A stretch of 64,000 nucleotides of DNA from an uncultured Alphaproteobacteria bacterium (GTDB lineage: Bacteria; Pseudomonadota; Alphaproteobacteria; Caulobacterales; Caulobacteraceae), in contig CAIOSI010000002.1 of NCBI GenBank assembly GCA_903860975.1, positions 1 through 64,000 of the forward strand, given 5' to 3'. The translations under genes and the position numbers were made by a program. The notes beneath the pieces are model-generated. The model did not search any database, was not told where the DNA came from, and worked only from the letters and a program-made list of their open reading frames with translations. Positions 45,528-54,922 of the stretch are shown here, piece after piece; position 1 is the first letter of the stretch; the number at the start of each line of letters is the position of its first letter.

Positions 45528-48500
45528 TTGGACAGGTCGTGGCGTTTCTGGATCGACCGAGGTGGGACCTTTACCGATGTTATCGGCCAGGTTGCGAGCG
45601 GACCTGACGCAGGCGCTGAGACATCGCTGAAGCTGCTGTCCGCCGCCAACGCTTACCCAGACGCTGCGGTTGAGGCCATGCGCCGGATCTTGGGCGTTGC
45701 ACGGGGGGATCGGTTCCCTGCCGCGCGGGTCGAATCCATCAAGATGGGCACCACCGTAGCCACCAATGCGCTCCTTGAACGCGCAGGCGCCAAGACGCTG
45801 TTTGTCACGACGCAAGGATTTGCCGATTCCGTGCTGATAGGCGATCAGGCGCGCCCTGAACTCTTCGCACTCACCATTGTTCGTCCCGAGCCGCTTTATT
45901 CGGGCGTGGTGGAGGCCAGCGAACGGCTCGACGCCCAGGGCGCGGTCATTCGTCCGCTCGACCGGATCGAACTGACCAAAACGCTCACGTCTGCGCTCGC
46001 TCAAGGTTACGTTTCCGCCGCGATCGCCTTCATGCACGCCGACCTCAACCCAGCTCACGAGCTCGCAGCCGGTGAGATCGCGAAGGCTGTCGGATTCAAG
46101 TTCGTGGCGCAGAGCCATGAAGTTTCGCCTCTGCCCAGATTTATTCCACGCGCTGAGACGACCATCGCTGACGCCTACCTGACGCCGATCCTGCAGGACT
46201 ATGTGCGCCGGGTGGCGAATTCGGTCGCCGGGGCCCCCTTATTTTTCATGACCTCGGCAGGCGGCCTCGTCCGAGCCGAAGCCTTCCGCGGTAAGGATGC
46301 GGTCGTCTCTGGTCCCGCCGGCGGCGTCGTCGGCGTTGCGCGTGCCGCCGCCCAGGCTGACGCATCAGCCGTTCTCGGCTTTGACATGGGCGGCACCTCT
46401 ACCGACGTTTGCCGCTACGCCGGCCAACTTGAACGCCGCGACACAGCCAAGGTCGCCGGGGCCAAAATCCGAAGTCCGATGCTCGACGTCGAGACCGTCG
46501 CAGCCGGCGGTGGATCGATCCTGACTTTCGATGGCATGCGCGCGCGAGCAGGTCCCGCCAGCGCCGGCGCTGATCCCGGCCCCGCTGGCTACGGCCGAGG
46601 TGGCCCAGCGACGGTCACCGATGCAAACCTTGTTTTGGGCCGTCTTGATCCTCGCTTTTTCCCTTCGGTCTTTGGACCCAACGGGGATCAAGCGCTCGAT
46701 CCGGACGCTGCGCGCGCGCGCTTGGCTGAACTCGCAACCGCAATGGATGCCGATAGCGTGGAGGCCGCAGCCGAAGGTTTCGTCGCCGTCGCCGTAGAGC
46801 AGATGGCTCAGGCCGTACGCCGCATCTCTACCGAGCGGGGCTTCGATCCTCGCGAGCATGCCCTAACCGCCTTCGGCGGCGCGGCCGGCCAGGTCGCCTG
46901 CCAGACCGCCGAGGCACTGGGCGTTAGCGAGATCCTTTGCCCGCGATATGGCAGCGTGCTCAGCGCCTGGGGCATCGGACAGGCTGAGGTCACGGCGCTA
47001 AAGCAAGCCGGATTGGGGGTCGTGCTCAATACCGAAGGCTTGGCCCGCGCCAAAACGCTCCTCTCCGAAGTTGAACAGACCGCGCGCGCTGCAATGGCCG
47101 AACAGGGCGCAAAAACAGACACTGTGCGCCGAACGCTCCGCCTGCGCTACGACGGCGCCGATGCAGAATTGCCGGTTCCGCGAATCGGCCTGGTCTCGGC
47201 GAAGTCTGATTTTGAGACCGCCCACCAGCGCCTGTTCGGTTTCATAGAACCTGACAGAAAGATCCTGATCGCAGCGGTCGAAGTGGAAGCCAGCTCCGGT
47301 GCCCTACAGCCGAAGGTGGGCGGCGCAAACGCGAATTGGGCGAGCGCACAACCAAGGCAAGGTCTTGTCGACCCGCAAAGCGTAGGGGGCTTGCAGATGT
47401 TCGCCCACGGCCAGTGGCATTCAGCCCCTGTTGTGGCGGCCGAGGCTCTTACCACCCTGGACGGACCCGCCCTCATCGTGCGCGCCGACACCCAGATTGC
47501 GCTCGCCCCCGCCTGGCGGGCCACTGCCGAGGCCGACGGTCTTATCCGCCTAACCCGCACCTCTTCGGCGGTGACCCAAACGATTTCCCTCGATAAGCCC
47601 GACCCGGTCACGCTTGAGCTCTTCAACCGCCGGTTCATGGGTGTGGCCGAAGCCATGGGTGCGGCGCTCGAACGCACAGCTCACTCCGTCAATATCAAAG
47701 AACGGCTCGACTTCTCGTGCGCCCTCTTCGATGCCGATGGCGGCCTGGTCGCCAACGCCCCGCACATGCCCGTTCACCTGGGCAGCATGGGCGCCAGCGT
47801 GCGCGCCGTCTGCGACCGCCACCCGGTGCTCCACTCGGGCGAGGCGTTCGCGCTTAACAATCCATACGCTGGCGGCACACACCTGCCCGACATCACTGTC
47901 GTCATGCCCATCTTTGTGGCCGACGCGGCTCAACCCACCTTCTACGTCGCCGCCCGCGGTCACCATGCCGATATCGGCGGCGTGCAACCTGGCTCCATGC
48001 CGCCCTTCTCCAAGACCATCGATGAGGAGGGCGTCATGCTGGACGCCCTTGCGATCATGCGGGAGGGCCATTTCCTTGAGGCAGAAACCCGCTCGGCGCT
48101 GAGCTCCGGGCGCTGGCCAGCCCGAGATCCGGACACCAATATAGCCGACCTTAAGGCGCAGATCGCCGCTTGCCAGGCAGGCGGCGCAGCTGTCGCGGAC
48201 ATGATCAGCGCCCACGGACAGGACGCTGTCGCTCGCTATATGACCTTCGTCCAGCAGAACGCAGCCGCCGCCGTCAGACGTGCGCTTGGCAAGCTCTGCG
48301 ATGGCCAAGCTCGCGTTCCAATGGATGGCGGCGGCGAAATCGTGGTCACCACGACCGTGAACGCCGCAGCCGGCGAAGCCACGCTCGACTTCAGGCAAAG
48401 CGCCGACCAAGTGACGACGAACTTCAATGGCCCCTCGGCCATTGTCGACGCTGCAGCTCTCTACGTTTTCCGCACCCTCGTCGACGACGACATCCCGCTG

Positions 48501-49124
48501 AACGCCGGGTGCCTGGAACCGCTGAACATCCTCACTCGCCCGGGTTCTATGCTCGACCCGCGCCCACCGGCTGCTGTTGTTGCTGGCAACGTCGAAACCA
48601 GCCAGCACATTGTCGACGCCCTCTACGCCGCCCTAGGTGTGATGGCCAATAGCTTGGGAACAATGAGCAATTTCACCTTCGGAAACGATCAGCGCCAATA
48701 CTATGAGACCATCTGCGGCGGCTCAGGCGCGACGGCCCATGCGCCGGGCGCAAGCGCTGTTCACACGCACATGACCAACTCGCGCCTCACGGATCCAGAG
48801 ATCCTCGAGCGCCGTTTTCCCGTGCGCGTAGAAAGCTTTGCCATCCGCCATGGCTCCGGCGGCGGCGGACACATGCGCGGCGGCGATGGATCCATCCGCC
48901 GGGTCCGATTCCTCGCGCCCATGGAAGCAGCACTCCTGTCTTCGCGCCGCGAACATGCGCCGCAAGGCCTGATGGGCGGTGGCCCCGCACGCCCCGGCGC
49001 TCAGCGTTTGATCACGGCCTCGGGGGCAGCTACAGACCTTCCGGGCTGTTTCGCTCTGAATGTCGAGGCCGGCGATCTGATCGAGATCGAAACGCCGGGT
49101 GGCGGCGGCTTCGGGCCCGCCTGA
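45528..49124 (+). CDS. Fused HyuA-HyuB hydantoinase / 5-oxoprolinase
   Basis: 1198 residues from TTG 45528. N-terminal HyuA-type ATPase/hydrolase (about 1-680): [13 protein letters not shown], then [14 protein letters not shown] and [21 protein letters not shown]-terminal HyuB half (about 690-1198): [31 protein letters not shown] [16 protein letters not shown] and [19 protein letters not shown]. The arrangement matches 5-oxoprolinase, which uses ATP to open 5-oxoproline to glutamate; a related hydantoin substrate is possible. A single long polypeptide with no frameshift. Confidence 0.93.
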   Translation: MDRSWRFWIDRGGTFTDVIGQVASGPDAGAETSLKLLSAANAYPDAAVEAMRRILGVARGDRFPAARVESIKMGTTVATNALLERAGAKTLFVTTQGFADSVLIGDQARPELFALTIVRPEPLYSGVVEASERLDAQGAVIRPLDRIELTKTLTSALAQGYVSAAIAFMHADLNPAHELAAGEIAKAVGFKFVAQSHEVSPLPRFIPRAETTIADAYLTPILQDYVRRVANSVAGAPLFFMTSAGGLVRAEAFRGKDAVVSGPAGGVVGVARAAAQADASAVLGFDMGGTSTDVCRYAGQLERRDTAKVAGAKIRSPMLDVETVAAGGGSILTFDGMRARAGPASAGADPGPAGYGRGGPATVTDANLVLGRLDPRFFPSVFGPNGDQALDPDAARARLAELATAMDADSVEAAAEGFVAVAVEQMAQAVRRISTERGFDPREHALTAFGGAAGQVACQTAEALGVSEILCPRYGSVLSAWGIGQAEVTALKQAGLGVVLNTEGLARAKTLLSEVEQTARAAMAEQGAKTDTVRRTLRLRYDGADAELPVPRIGLVSAKSDFETAHQRLFGFIEPDRKILIAAVEVEASSGALQPKVGGANANWASAQPRQGLVDPQSVGGLQMFAHGQWHSAPVVAAEALTTLDGPALIVRADTQIALAPAWRATAEADGLIRLTRTSSAVTQTISLDKPDPVTLELFNRRFMGVAEAMGAALERTAHSVNIKERLDFSCALFDADGGLVANAPHMPVHLGSMGASVRAVCDRHPVLHSGEAFALNNPYAGGTHLPDITVVMPIFVADAAQPTFYVAARGHHADIGGVQPGSMPPFSKTIDEEGVMLDALAIMREGHFLEAETRSALSSGRWPARDPDTNIADLKAQIAACQAGGAAVADMISAHGQDAVARYMTFVQQNAAAAVRRALGKLCDGQARVPMDGGGEIVVTTTVNAAAGEATLDFRQSADQVTTNFNGPSAIVDAAALYVFRTLVDDDIPLNAGCLEPLNILTRPGSMLDPRPPAAVVAGNVETSQHIVDALYAALGVMANSLGTMSNFTFGNDQRQYYETICGGSGATAHAPGASAVHTHMTNSRLTDPEILERRFPVRVESFAIRHGSGGGGHMRGGDGSIRRVRFLAPMEAALLSSRREHAPQGLMGGGPARPGAQRLITASGAATDLPGCFALNVEAGDLIEIETPGGGGFGPA

Positions 49125-49157
49125 TTTTTGCTGAGATTCCAAGGTATCTTCAGATCT

Positions 49158-49841
49158 ATGGCTCCTACCGCACTCGCCCTCGCCCTGTTTCTCCAAATCC
49201 AGCCCGTTGCGGCCGAGCCCCCGGCTTCGCCAGCCGACGTGGCCGCGGCCTCCGAGCCTGCGCCGGAGGATCACTTCCCAGCCGGCGCACCGCACGAGGA
49301 CTACCAGTTCGTCGCCTGGTGCTACGGCTCGCTGCGCGGCTACCTTGATCTGCACGATAAGGTCATGCCCGAGGTCACCCGCATCGAGAGCACCTATCGC
49401 CCACCGGGACGAAAGCTCTCCGATGATCTTAAGGTTTACGCAGACATGGAGAAGGAAGGACGATCGCAGCTGAAAATCTTTCAGGCCGCCCTTACCGCCG
49501 CCGAGAAAGCCAGCCTTCGTCCCATCAACACGATCGGCGCAGAGGCCGTGAACAAGGGCCACGATGTCTGGAAGGCTGGACCTGAGGTCACGACAGCAAA
49601 TTTGGCCCAGGCGTGGATGAGTTGGGCCCTACCTGCCCGCTGCGAGACATCCGCCAAGGACCTGCAAGCCAAGGCCATCCTCATGGGGGCGTCCTTCAAG
49701 GTGAATGACGAGCCAGACCCGCTGCCAGTGCCGAGCCAGACGCCCGGCGCATCGGCCTCGATCGATGCGTTGTTGCGGCCCTCCGAGCCGGCGCCGGCCG
49801 CGACGGAGCCTTCGCCTGCGCCCGATCCGAAGCCCAACTAG
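49158..49841 (+). CDS. Secreted hypothetical protein with Pro-rich C-terminus
   Basis: 227 residues from ATG 49158. A signal peptide (about 1-19, ending VAAE) precedes a helical domain with HEDYQFVAWCYGSLRGYLDLHDKV and an ending rich in Pro/Ala/Ser. Cys residues may form a disulfide. I recognise no family, though similar proteins appear in Caulobacteraceae. It follows the hydantoinase gene by 33 bases and shares a 4-base stop overlap with the aminotransferase. Confidence 0.75.
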   Translation: MAPTALALALFLQIQPVAAEPPASPADVAAASEPAPEDHFPAGAPHEDYQFVAWCYGSLRGYLDLHDKVMPEVTRIESTYRPPGRKLSDDLKVYADMEKEGRSQLKIFQAALTAAEKASLRPINTIGAEAVNKGHDVWKAGPEVTTANLAQAWMSWALPARCETSAKDLQAKAILMGASFKVNDEPDPLPVPSQTPGASASIDALLRPSEPAPAATEPSPAPDPKPN

Positions 49842-51001
49842 ACGTTGAGATAGGCTCGAAGTCGGGCAAGCCCGGCGGCGTTCTTTTCCGGCCGCGCGGC
49901 GAAGCACCAACGCAACCAGCCCTCGCCTTCAGGCCCAAACGCGGTGCCTGGCGCAAGGCCAAGCCCCACCTTGTCGATCAGGGCCTTAGCGAGGCTCATC
50001 GAAGATCCCTGACCCGGCAATTGGAAGAACGCGTACATTCCCCCCTCCGGTTCCGGCGCCTCGACGCCCGGCACGGATCGAAGCCCCGCCAGCACCTGAT
50101 CTCTGGCCGCGGTCAGTTCGGCGCGCAGGGTTGCGATGTGGGGCTCACCCTCCCTCAGCGCCGCTAAGGCTCCGCTCTGAATGAAGTCCGGCGCACAGGA
50201 GGTGTTGTATTCAATCACCACCCCGATGGCTTCGGTCAGAGCCGGCGGCAAGACCATCCAACCCATCCGCCAACCCGTCATTCGCCAAGCCTTGGAGAAG
50301 CTGTTGGTTGAGATCAATCGGTCGTCCGGATCGGACAGCTCAAGAAATGATGGCGCAGATTTTCCAGGTCCGAAGGTCAGCCGCTCATAAACGTCATCGG
50401 CGATCAACCAGATGCCGTAGTCGCGACACCGGGCCAGGATCACCGCACGGTCTTCAGCCGGCAGCGTCCAGCCCGTGGGATTGTTCGGCGAGTTGAGGAA
50501 CAGCGCCTTGGTGTCCGGGGTTAGGGCTGCCATCAGCTTATCGAGGTCCAGCCGCCACCGGCCTTGGGCGCGGTCCAGCGAAACTGTCTCCATCCGCGCC
50601 GATAGAATTCGTGGAATCTCGACGACGTTGGGCCAGACAGGCGCCGTCACCACGACCCGGTCTCCGGGGGAAACAACCGCCTGTGCGGCCAGCATCAGGG
50701 CATTGACGCCAGAGCTCGTTATCGCAAGCTGTTCGAGACCAAAGGGTCGCGCATGTAACTGGCTAAGATAGGCCGATAGGCCTTCTCGCAAGTCGGGTCG
50801 GCCGAGGTTGTGGGTATAGTAAGTGCGTCCCTCCATCAGCGCATCGGCAGTCGCCCGGCGGATGAAATCCGGTGTCGGCTGATCAGATTCGCCGACCCAA
50901 AATGGAAGAATGTCCTCGCGCCCCATACCGGCGTTGGCCACCTCGCGGATCTGCGATGTTCTAAGCGCAAGGATCTCTCGGCGGGCGATCGGTGATTCCA
51001 T
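49838..51001 (-). CDS. PLP-dependent aminotransferase, class I/II
   Basis: 387 residues. The PLP-lysine motif is NSFSKAWRMTGWRMGW and the substrate-side NSPNNPTGW and ADDVYERLTF are present. The fold-type I AspC-like subgroup transaminates aspartate, aromatic or branched amino acids; the substrate is open. Convergent with the secreted hypothetical. The GST on the right is on the same strand, 53 bases away. Confidence 0.93.
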   Translation of the reverse strand: MESPIARREILALRTSQIREVANAGMGREDILPFWVGESDQPTPDFIRRATADALMEGRTYYTHNLGRPDLREGLSAYLSQLHARPFGLEQLAITSSGVNALMLAAQAVVSPGDRVVVTAPVWPNVVEIPRILSARMETVSLDRAQGRWRLDLDKLMAALTPDTKALFLNSPNNPTGWTLPAEDRAVILARCRDYGIWLIADDVYERLTFGPGKSAPSFLELSDPDDRLISTNSFSKAWRMTGWRMGWMVLPPALTEAIGVVIEYNTSCAPDFIQSGALAALREGEPHIATLRAELTAARDQVLAGLRSVPGVEAPEPEGGMYAFFQLPGQGSSMSLAKALIDKVGLGLAPGTAFGPEGEGWLRWCFAARPEKNAAGLARLRAYLNV

Positions 51002-51054
51002 GGCCTGTCCTAGAACAGGCGGGCGGCGAACGAAATCACCGTCGCGCCGTGGCT

Positions 51055-51687
51055 CTAATTCTCACTCGGCTTAGCGAACCGCTGATAGGCCTCCTGGAAC
51101 GCGGCGCGTTCTTCACAGGCCTTTGCGTGCGCACTTAGCGCCGGCCAGCGGCTCCAATCGAATTCGCCTTCCAACGCCTCGGCAATGAACGTGGTCATAG
51201 CGCACAGCATCACATCGGCGTGGCTGAGTTCATCGTCGAACAGCCAGGTCGTCGGCCGCAGCTGGCGTTCTGCTTCCAGCAGGTCAAGTGTCTCGGCGAT
51301 CTGCAGCCGGCAACGCTCCACCCAAAGCGGCAAGACCGCGTGGCGAAGGACTTGTTCGTAGACGAGGCTAACGGCCTTGTCCGCAGCGCCGGTCGCGTAG
51401 GCTGTGATCCGCAAGAGATCACGACCGTCCTGACCCCGACGTGCCAGCGTGGCATGCTCTGGTCCGACCCTCTCGTCGATCACCGCCAGAATGACAGCGG
51501 AATCTGAGAACACGGTGTGGTCATTCATCACCAGCGTTGGCACCCGACGCAGCGGGTTGAACTTCGCGATCTTGTCGGCGTCAGCGAAAGTCGACCACGG
51601 CTTATGCTGATAGGCCAAGCCATAGGTTTTCAATGCCACGGCGACACGCCGCACGAACGGTGAATCATACTGCCCGACGAGGATCAT
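51055..51687 (-). CDS. Glutathione S-transferase family protein
   Basis: 210 residues. N-terminal thioredoxin-like GST domain with SPFVRRVAVALKTYGLAYQH and the cis-proline/glutathione site RRVPTLVMNDHTVFSDSAV; C-terminal all-helical domain with LSHADVMLCAMTTF. The substrate is unknown. Likely co-transcribed with the aminotransferase. Confidence 0.92.
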   Translation of the reverse strand: MILVGQYDSPFVRRVAVALKTYGLAYQHKPWSTFADADKIAKFNPLRRVPTLVMNDHTVFSDSAVILAVIDERVGPEHATLARRGQDGRDLLRITAYATGAADKAVSLVYEQVLRHAVLPLWVERCRLQIAETLDLLEAERQLRPTTWLFDDELSHADVMLCAMTTFIAEALEGEFDWSRWPALSAHAKACEERAAFQEAYQRFAKPSEN

Positions 51688-51813
51688 GGGTCACCCCTGC
51701 GACCTGCCAAACCGACGCATGCGCTTGGCAAAACAGGCCTCGCCACGAAGACAAAACGACCCCGCAGACGAGCACCAAAGAGCCTGAAGACAACGCCTCA
51801 CCCAAGCAGAATT

Positions 51814-51862
51814 GAGTCCCGACTCGCCTCTCAGGGGAATTTATGCTTAATTTTTCCCTAAC
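51814..51862 (+). promoter_or_regulatory. Candidate CtrA box with flanking CcrM (GANTC) sites
   Basis: GAGTC at 51814 and GACTC at 51821 are CcrM methylation motifs. TTAA (51847-51850), seven bases, then CTAAC (51858-51862) is one base from the CtrA consensus TTAA-N7-TTAAC. They precede the small gene at 51884. Confidence 0.5.
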
Positions 51863-51883
51863 GTGATGTTGGGATCACAGAAA

Positions 51884-52132
51884 ATGAACCTCTTTGGCCG
51901 CAAGCTGCGCCAGTTCAAGGACACCTGGATCTCGCCGTCCGACCCGCCGGCGCAATCGGTAAGATCGCGGATAGGTTTCCTCTTCAACGCCGATGACACG
52001 CCACGTTTCTGGTCCGACGATCACGCTTGGGATGAGCCGATGGCCGAGCCATTGACGATGGGCTTTCCAGGGTTTCAGCGCCGAGGGACCAAGGCGGCGG
52101 CGCTCGACAAAATCCAGCGCCGCGCGGCCTAG
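51884..52132 (+). CDS. Small hypothetical protein downstream of CtrA-like box
   Basis: 82 residues from ATG 51884 (an upstream ATG at 51863 overlaps the regulatory box). It starts MNLFGRKLRQFKDTWISPSD, then has charged and aromatic residues with FWSDDHAWDEPM. No signal peptide or membrane helix. I recognise no family. Its promoter context suggests cell-cycle timing. The PqaA-like gene converges from the right with a 4-base gap. Confidence 0.6.
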   Translation: MNLFGRKLRQFKDTWISPSDPPAQSVRSRIGFLFNADDTPRFWSDDHAWDEPMAEPLTMGFPGFQRRGTKAAALDKIQRRAA

Positions 52133-52136
52133 CGGA

Positions 52137-53552
52137 CTACTTGCCATCCGGCGCGATTATCGGCCGGGCGTCCTTCCAATGGTAGGGCAAGGTATCGGGG
52201 ATTACGGAGACCTCCGTGGTGAACTTGAACGGATAGGCTGTCGCGCTGGGATAAGTCAGCTCGACGAAATAAGCGCTCCAGCCCGCCGCCGGCTTGTCGA
52301 CCTTTCCGACCCAAGTTCCATCCGCCTGCTGGGTCAGCAGCGTCGAGGTGAAAGCCTTTCCAATGGTATCGACCCGGAAGTCACGCGCTTTGGGATTGTT
52401 GCCCTGCCACAAACGAACCTCTGTGGGCTTCGTCGCCGATTTCACAACGATCGCGCCGTCGGGCCGGACCGCCCATGAATAGCTCGGGATCGGCGTGTGG
52501 TTCAGAACCGCGGCGTAGAAGGACGTCAAGCTTTCGTTGATGTCGGTTCCAGCCGTTGAATGCTTGGAATTCGGGATCATCCGCAGCCGCTTCACTTCGG
52601 GTAGCAGGTGGTAGGAAAACTTGGTGTTGTCCGGAGGGAAATACTCATCGCCCACCGCGTTGATGACGTATTTCGGCATCTTCATCGCTGGCCGGTCACG
52701 ATAGTTCAGCGGATCTTCGATCCGGTTCACTTCAGTCAGCCCGGGCGAGCCGATCATATCTGGGATCAGGTGGTTCTCCACGTAATCCTTCAAAGCCGGT
52801 GAAAAGTAACCCATCGCCTCCCAGTGGTGCTTGGCTGTTGCGTCCACGTCCAGAACGTTGATCACGATGGGAATGATGGCGACGACCCGACGGTCGATTG
52901 CGCCGACCAGCCAAGTGGTCCAGGCCCGCTTGGAGCCGCCGGAGACGACGAAGCCATTGATCTTGAGTTTCCCGCCTGCGTCACTGGCCAGGTACTGTTG
53001 GATGGCGGTCATCGCCTGGGTCCCACTTTTGACCATCGGCAAGCGGACCAGGTCGAGCGGATTGCGGTCCTTGGCGAACTTCGCCTGTTGATAGGCGATG
53101 ATCTCGTCTTCGACGCGCGGCTTCGGATCCTCTGTAAAGCGCAGCGGCTGGTTGGGAACATCGTCCAGCTCGGTGACGACGGAGTTCGTCTCTACCGCCA
53201 TCTTGGCCCACCGATCGGTGGCCTTGGTTGGCGCAGCATCGGTATTGTTGCCGCCTGTGATGAACATGAAGGCGTTGTCGTGACTGACCTTGTCTGGAAC
53301 AATCACCGTCAGCCAGTGCTTCCACAGCGGCTTGTCGACCTCTTTGGCCGTCAGCCAGGACTGCGATGTGAGCTCCAGTATCGCCCCGTGGTAGCCGGGC
53401 CCCGAGACAGGTCCCACGACTTTCCAGGCGAAGGCCGGGTCGGACTTAGCGACATAGGCGTCGAGCGCGTTTTTCGGATTGGCCAGGGCAGCCGGCGCAG
53501 AGGCCAGCACGGCGGCGGCCAACGCGCCGCCCAACAGCTGCATCAAATGCAT
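52137..53552 (-). CDS. PhoPQ-activated pathogenicity-related (PqaA-type) protein
   Basis: 471 residues from ATG 53552 with GGGAGG upstream. Signal peptide (about 1-24). The alpha/beta-hydrolase-like core has VVSGGSKRAWTTWL (Ser-Lys-Arg after the strand), VINAVGDEYFPPDN and the late NSKHST, as in PqaA proteins. PqaA-type proteins occur in Salmonella and in Dictyostelium autophagy-related AprA; the enzyme activity is unclear. Likely periplasmic. Confidence 0.85.
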   Translation of the reverse strand: MHLMQLLGGALAAAVLASAPAALANPKNALDAYVAKSDPAFAWKVVGPVSGPGYHGAILELTSQSWLTAKEVDKPLWKHWLTVIVPDKVSHDNAFMFITGGNNTDAAPTKATDRWAKMAVETNSVVTELDDVPNQPLRFTEDPKPRVEDEIIAYQQAKFAKDRNPLDLVRLPMVKSGTQAMTAIQQYLASDAGGKLKINGFVVSGGSKRAWTTWLVGAIDRRVVAIIPIVINVLDVDATAKHHWEAMGYFSPALKDYVENHLIPDMIGSPGLTEVNRIEDPLNYRDRPAMKMPKYVINAVGDEYFPPDNTKFSYHLLPEVKRLRMIPNSKHSTAGTDINESLTSFYAAVLNHTPIPSYSWAVRPDGAIVVKSATKPTEVRLWQGNNPKARDFRVDTIGKAFTSTLLTQQADGTWVGKVDKPAAGWSAYFVELTYPSATAYPFKFTTEVSVIPDTLPYHWKDARPIIAPDGK

Positions 53553-53840
53553 CAAGAGCCTCCCGCTGGACCAATTGCGGGTCCTTGGGATCAACATCGC
53601 ACGACGATGGCCGCACCGTCAGCCCGCTAAATTGAAGACCTTGCCGAAAGGTCAGCTCCAAAGGGATAGCGGCGACACCCTAAGTCGCCGGCGCAGATTT
53701 GGCTTCGCCACGGGCAACACACTATCAGCTATCGTTGAATCAAAAATGTTGTCATCCTCGGGTTGTTCGGCGGATTCAACCACACGCAGAACAAGGGGTC
53801 GCTTCGTACGTTGAGTTGGAGCGGCCCCACCCCTTTCCAG

Positions 53841-54659
53841 CTAGCTGCGCGCCATTCGCCGCTGCGCCAGGGCTGCGCAAGCGGCCGAGCCAATCGGGCC
53901 TTGCTCGTCGTAGATAAAGCACTCCCCGATCGCAATGCCGTCAGTGGCACCGTGGTTGATCACCTCGTAGCCGATCCATTCCGTCACGGGCTCGCGATGC
54001 AGATAGACCGTGACGTCGGAATTAATGAACTCAAGCCCCGCGTCACCCGCGTTGGCGAAGGGGCTCGCAAAATCGGCTGAGACCGCGACGCGCACGAAAG
54101 GCGTCAGCGCCCTCCCCTCCACGAGTTCGCGCACTTCACTCATCCAAGTTCGTTTTTGGCCAACCGTACCGAAGTCACCGGCGATCCGCCGCATCGCCCA
54201 CATGCCACCCATCCCGGACCGGCCATCGGTGGGCGGAGCGATATCAGCCGGTTTCAAGACATCCCAAATCGGCGGCTTCCAGACGTTGCCCAATGGGTTC
54301 TCAGTCCGCTTCAGCAGCTGGCATGTCGCCCGGCCAGCGCTCACCCCACCGGAGATGAATTCCGCATCGATCACTCTGATACGATTGCCGGCGCGCACCA
54401 CACGGGTCGTGACCTCAACAGACGACAGATCCGGCAGGCGGTACATATCGACGGTAAGCCGTGCCGGAATGAAATCAGGGCTCGCGTGCAGCCGCTCGAT
54501 TTCAGCGCCGAGCAAGCCGACAATGACGCGCCCATGCAAGGAGTTCGGATTCCAGGGTCCGCGCGCGGCCGGTGTCGGGACGTAATGCGTCCCCTCGATC
54601 GTGAAAAAAGGTTCATTGGTCATGAAAAGCTGGGTATGCGGCAGTGCGCCATCTAGCAA
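53841..54659 (-). CDS. Acyl-CoA thioesterase-like protein (TesB-type double hotdog)
   Basis: 272 residues from ATG 54659 (ATG 54623 is an alternative that drops 12 residues). Two hotdog halves: the first with LHGRVIVGLLGAEIERLH and VDMYRLPDLSSVEV, the second with GLEFINSDVTVYLHREP and EVINHGATDGIAIGECFIYDEQGP. The family hydrolyses acyl-CoA esters. Substrate not determined. Nothing notable in 54660-54922 except an AT-rich end. Confidence 0.8.
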   Translation of the reverse strand: MLDGALPHTQLFMTNEPFFTIEGTHYVPTPAARGPWNPNSLHGRVIVGLLGAEIERLHASPDFIPARLTVDMYRLPDLSSVEVTTRVVRAGNRIRVIDAEFISGGVSAGRATCQLLKRTENPLGNVWKPPIWDVLKPADIAPPTDGRSGMGGMWAMRRIAGDFGTVGQKRTWMSEVRELVEGRALTPFVRVAVSADFASPFANAGDAGLEFINSDVTVYLHREPVTEWIGYEVINHGATDGIAIGECFIYDEQGPIGSAACAALAQRRMARS

Positions 54660-54922
54660 GCCAAAGAGCTGGGCTATATGCGTTGACGCTCACCGATCAC
54701 GCGATAGTTAAAGTCAGCTCACGTTCATGTTGCGGATGCAGACTTCGATCCGGGGAGCAGGACTAAGAACAGGCTCATCGATGCTCGGCGTCCTGACGCC
54801 GAAACGAATAAAGACATTTAGAACAACGCTGAAAAATTAGTTATCTTGTCGATCTTGAGGGGCGAATTCGCGATCATTTTAGTGAGAAAATTGCTCCCTT
54901 TTTTAGCCTCGCTGCGCCTGTC

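Noticed and set aside
44761..45630. 289-codon plus-strand frame
   Set aside because: It is antisense to the J-domain gene and overlaps the HyuA start; no domain is visible.
47550..48608. 352-codon minus-strand frame
   Set aside because: It is opposite the HyuA-HyuB gene, whose motifs are clear; no family is visible on the minus strand.
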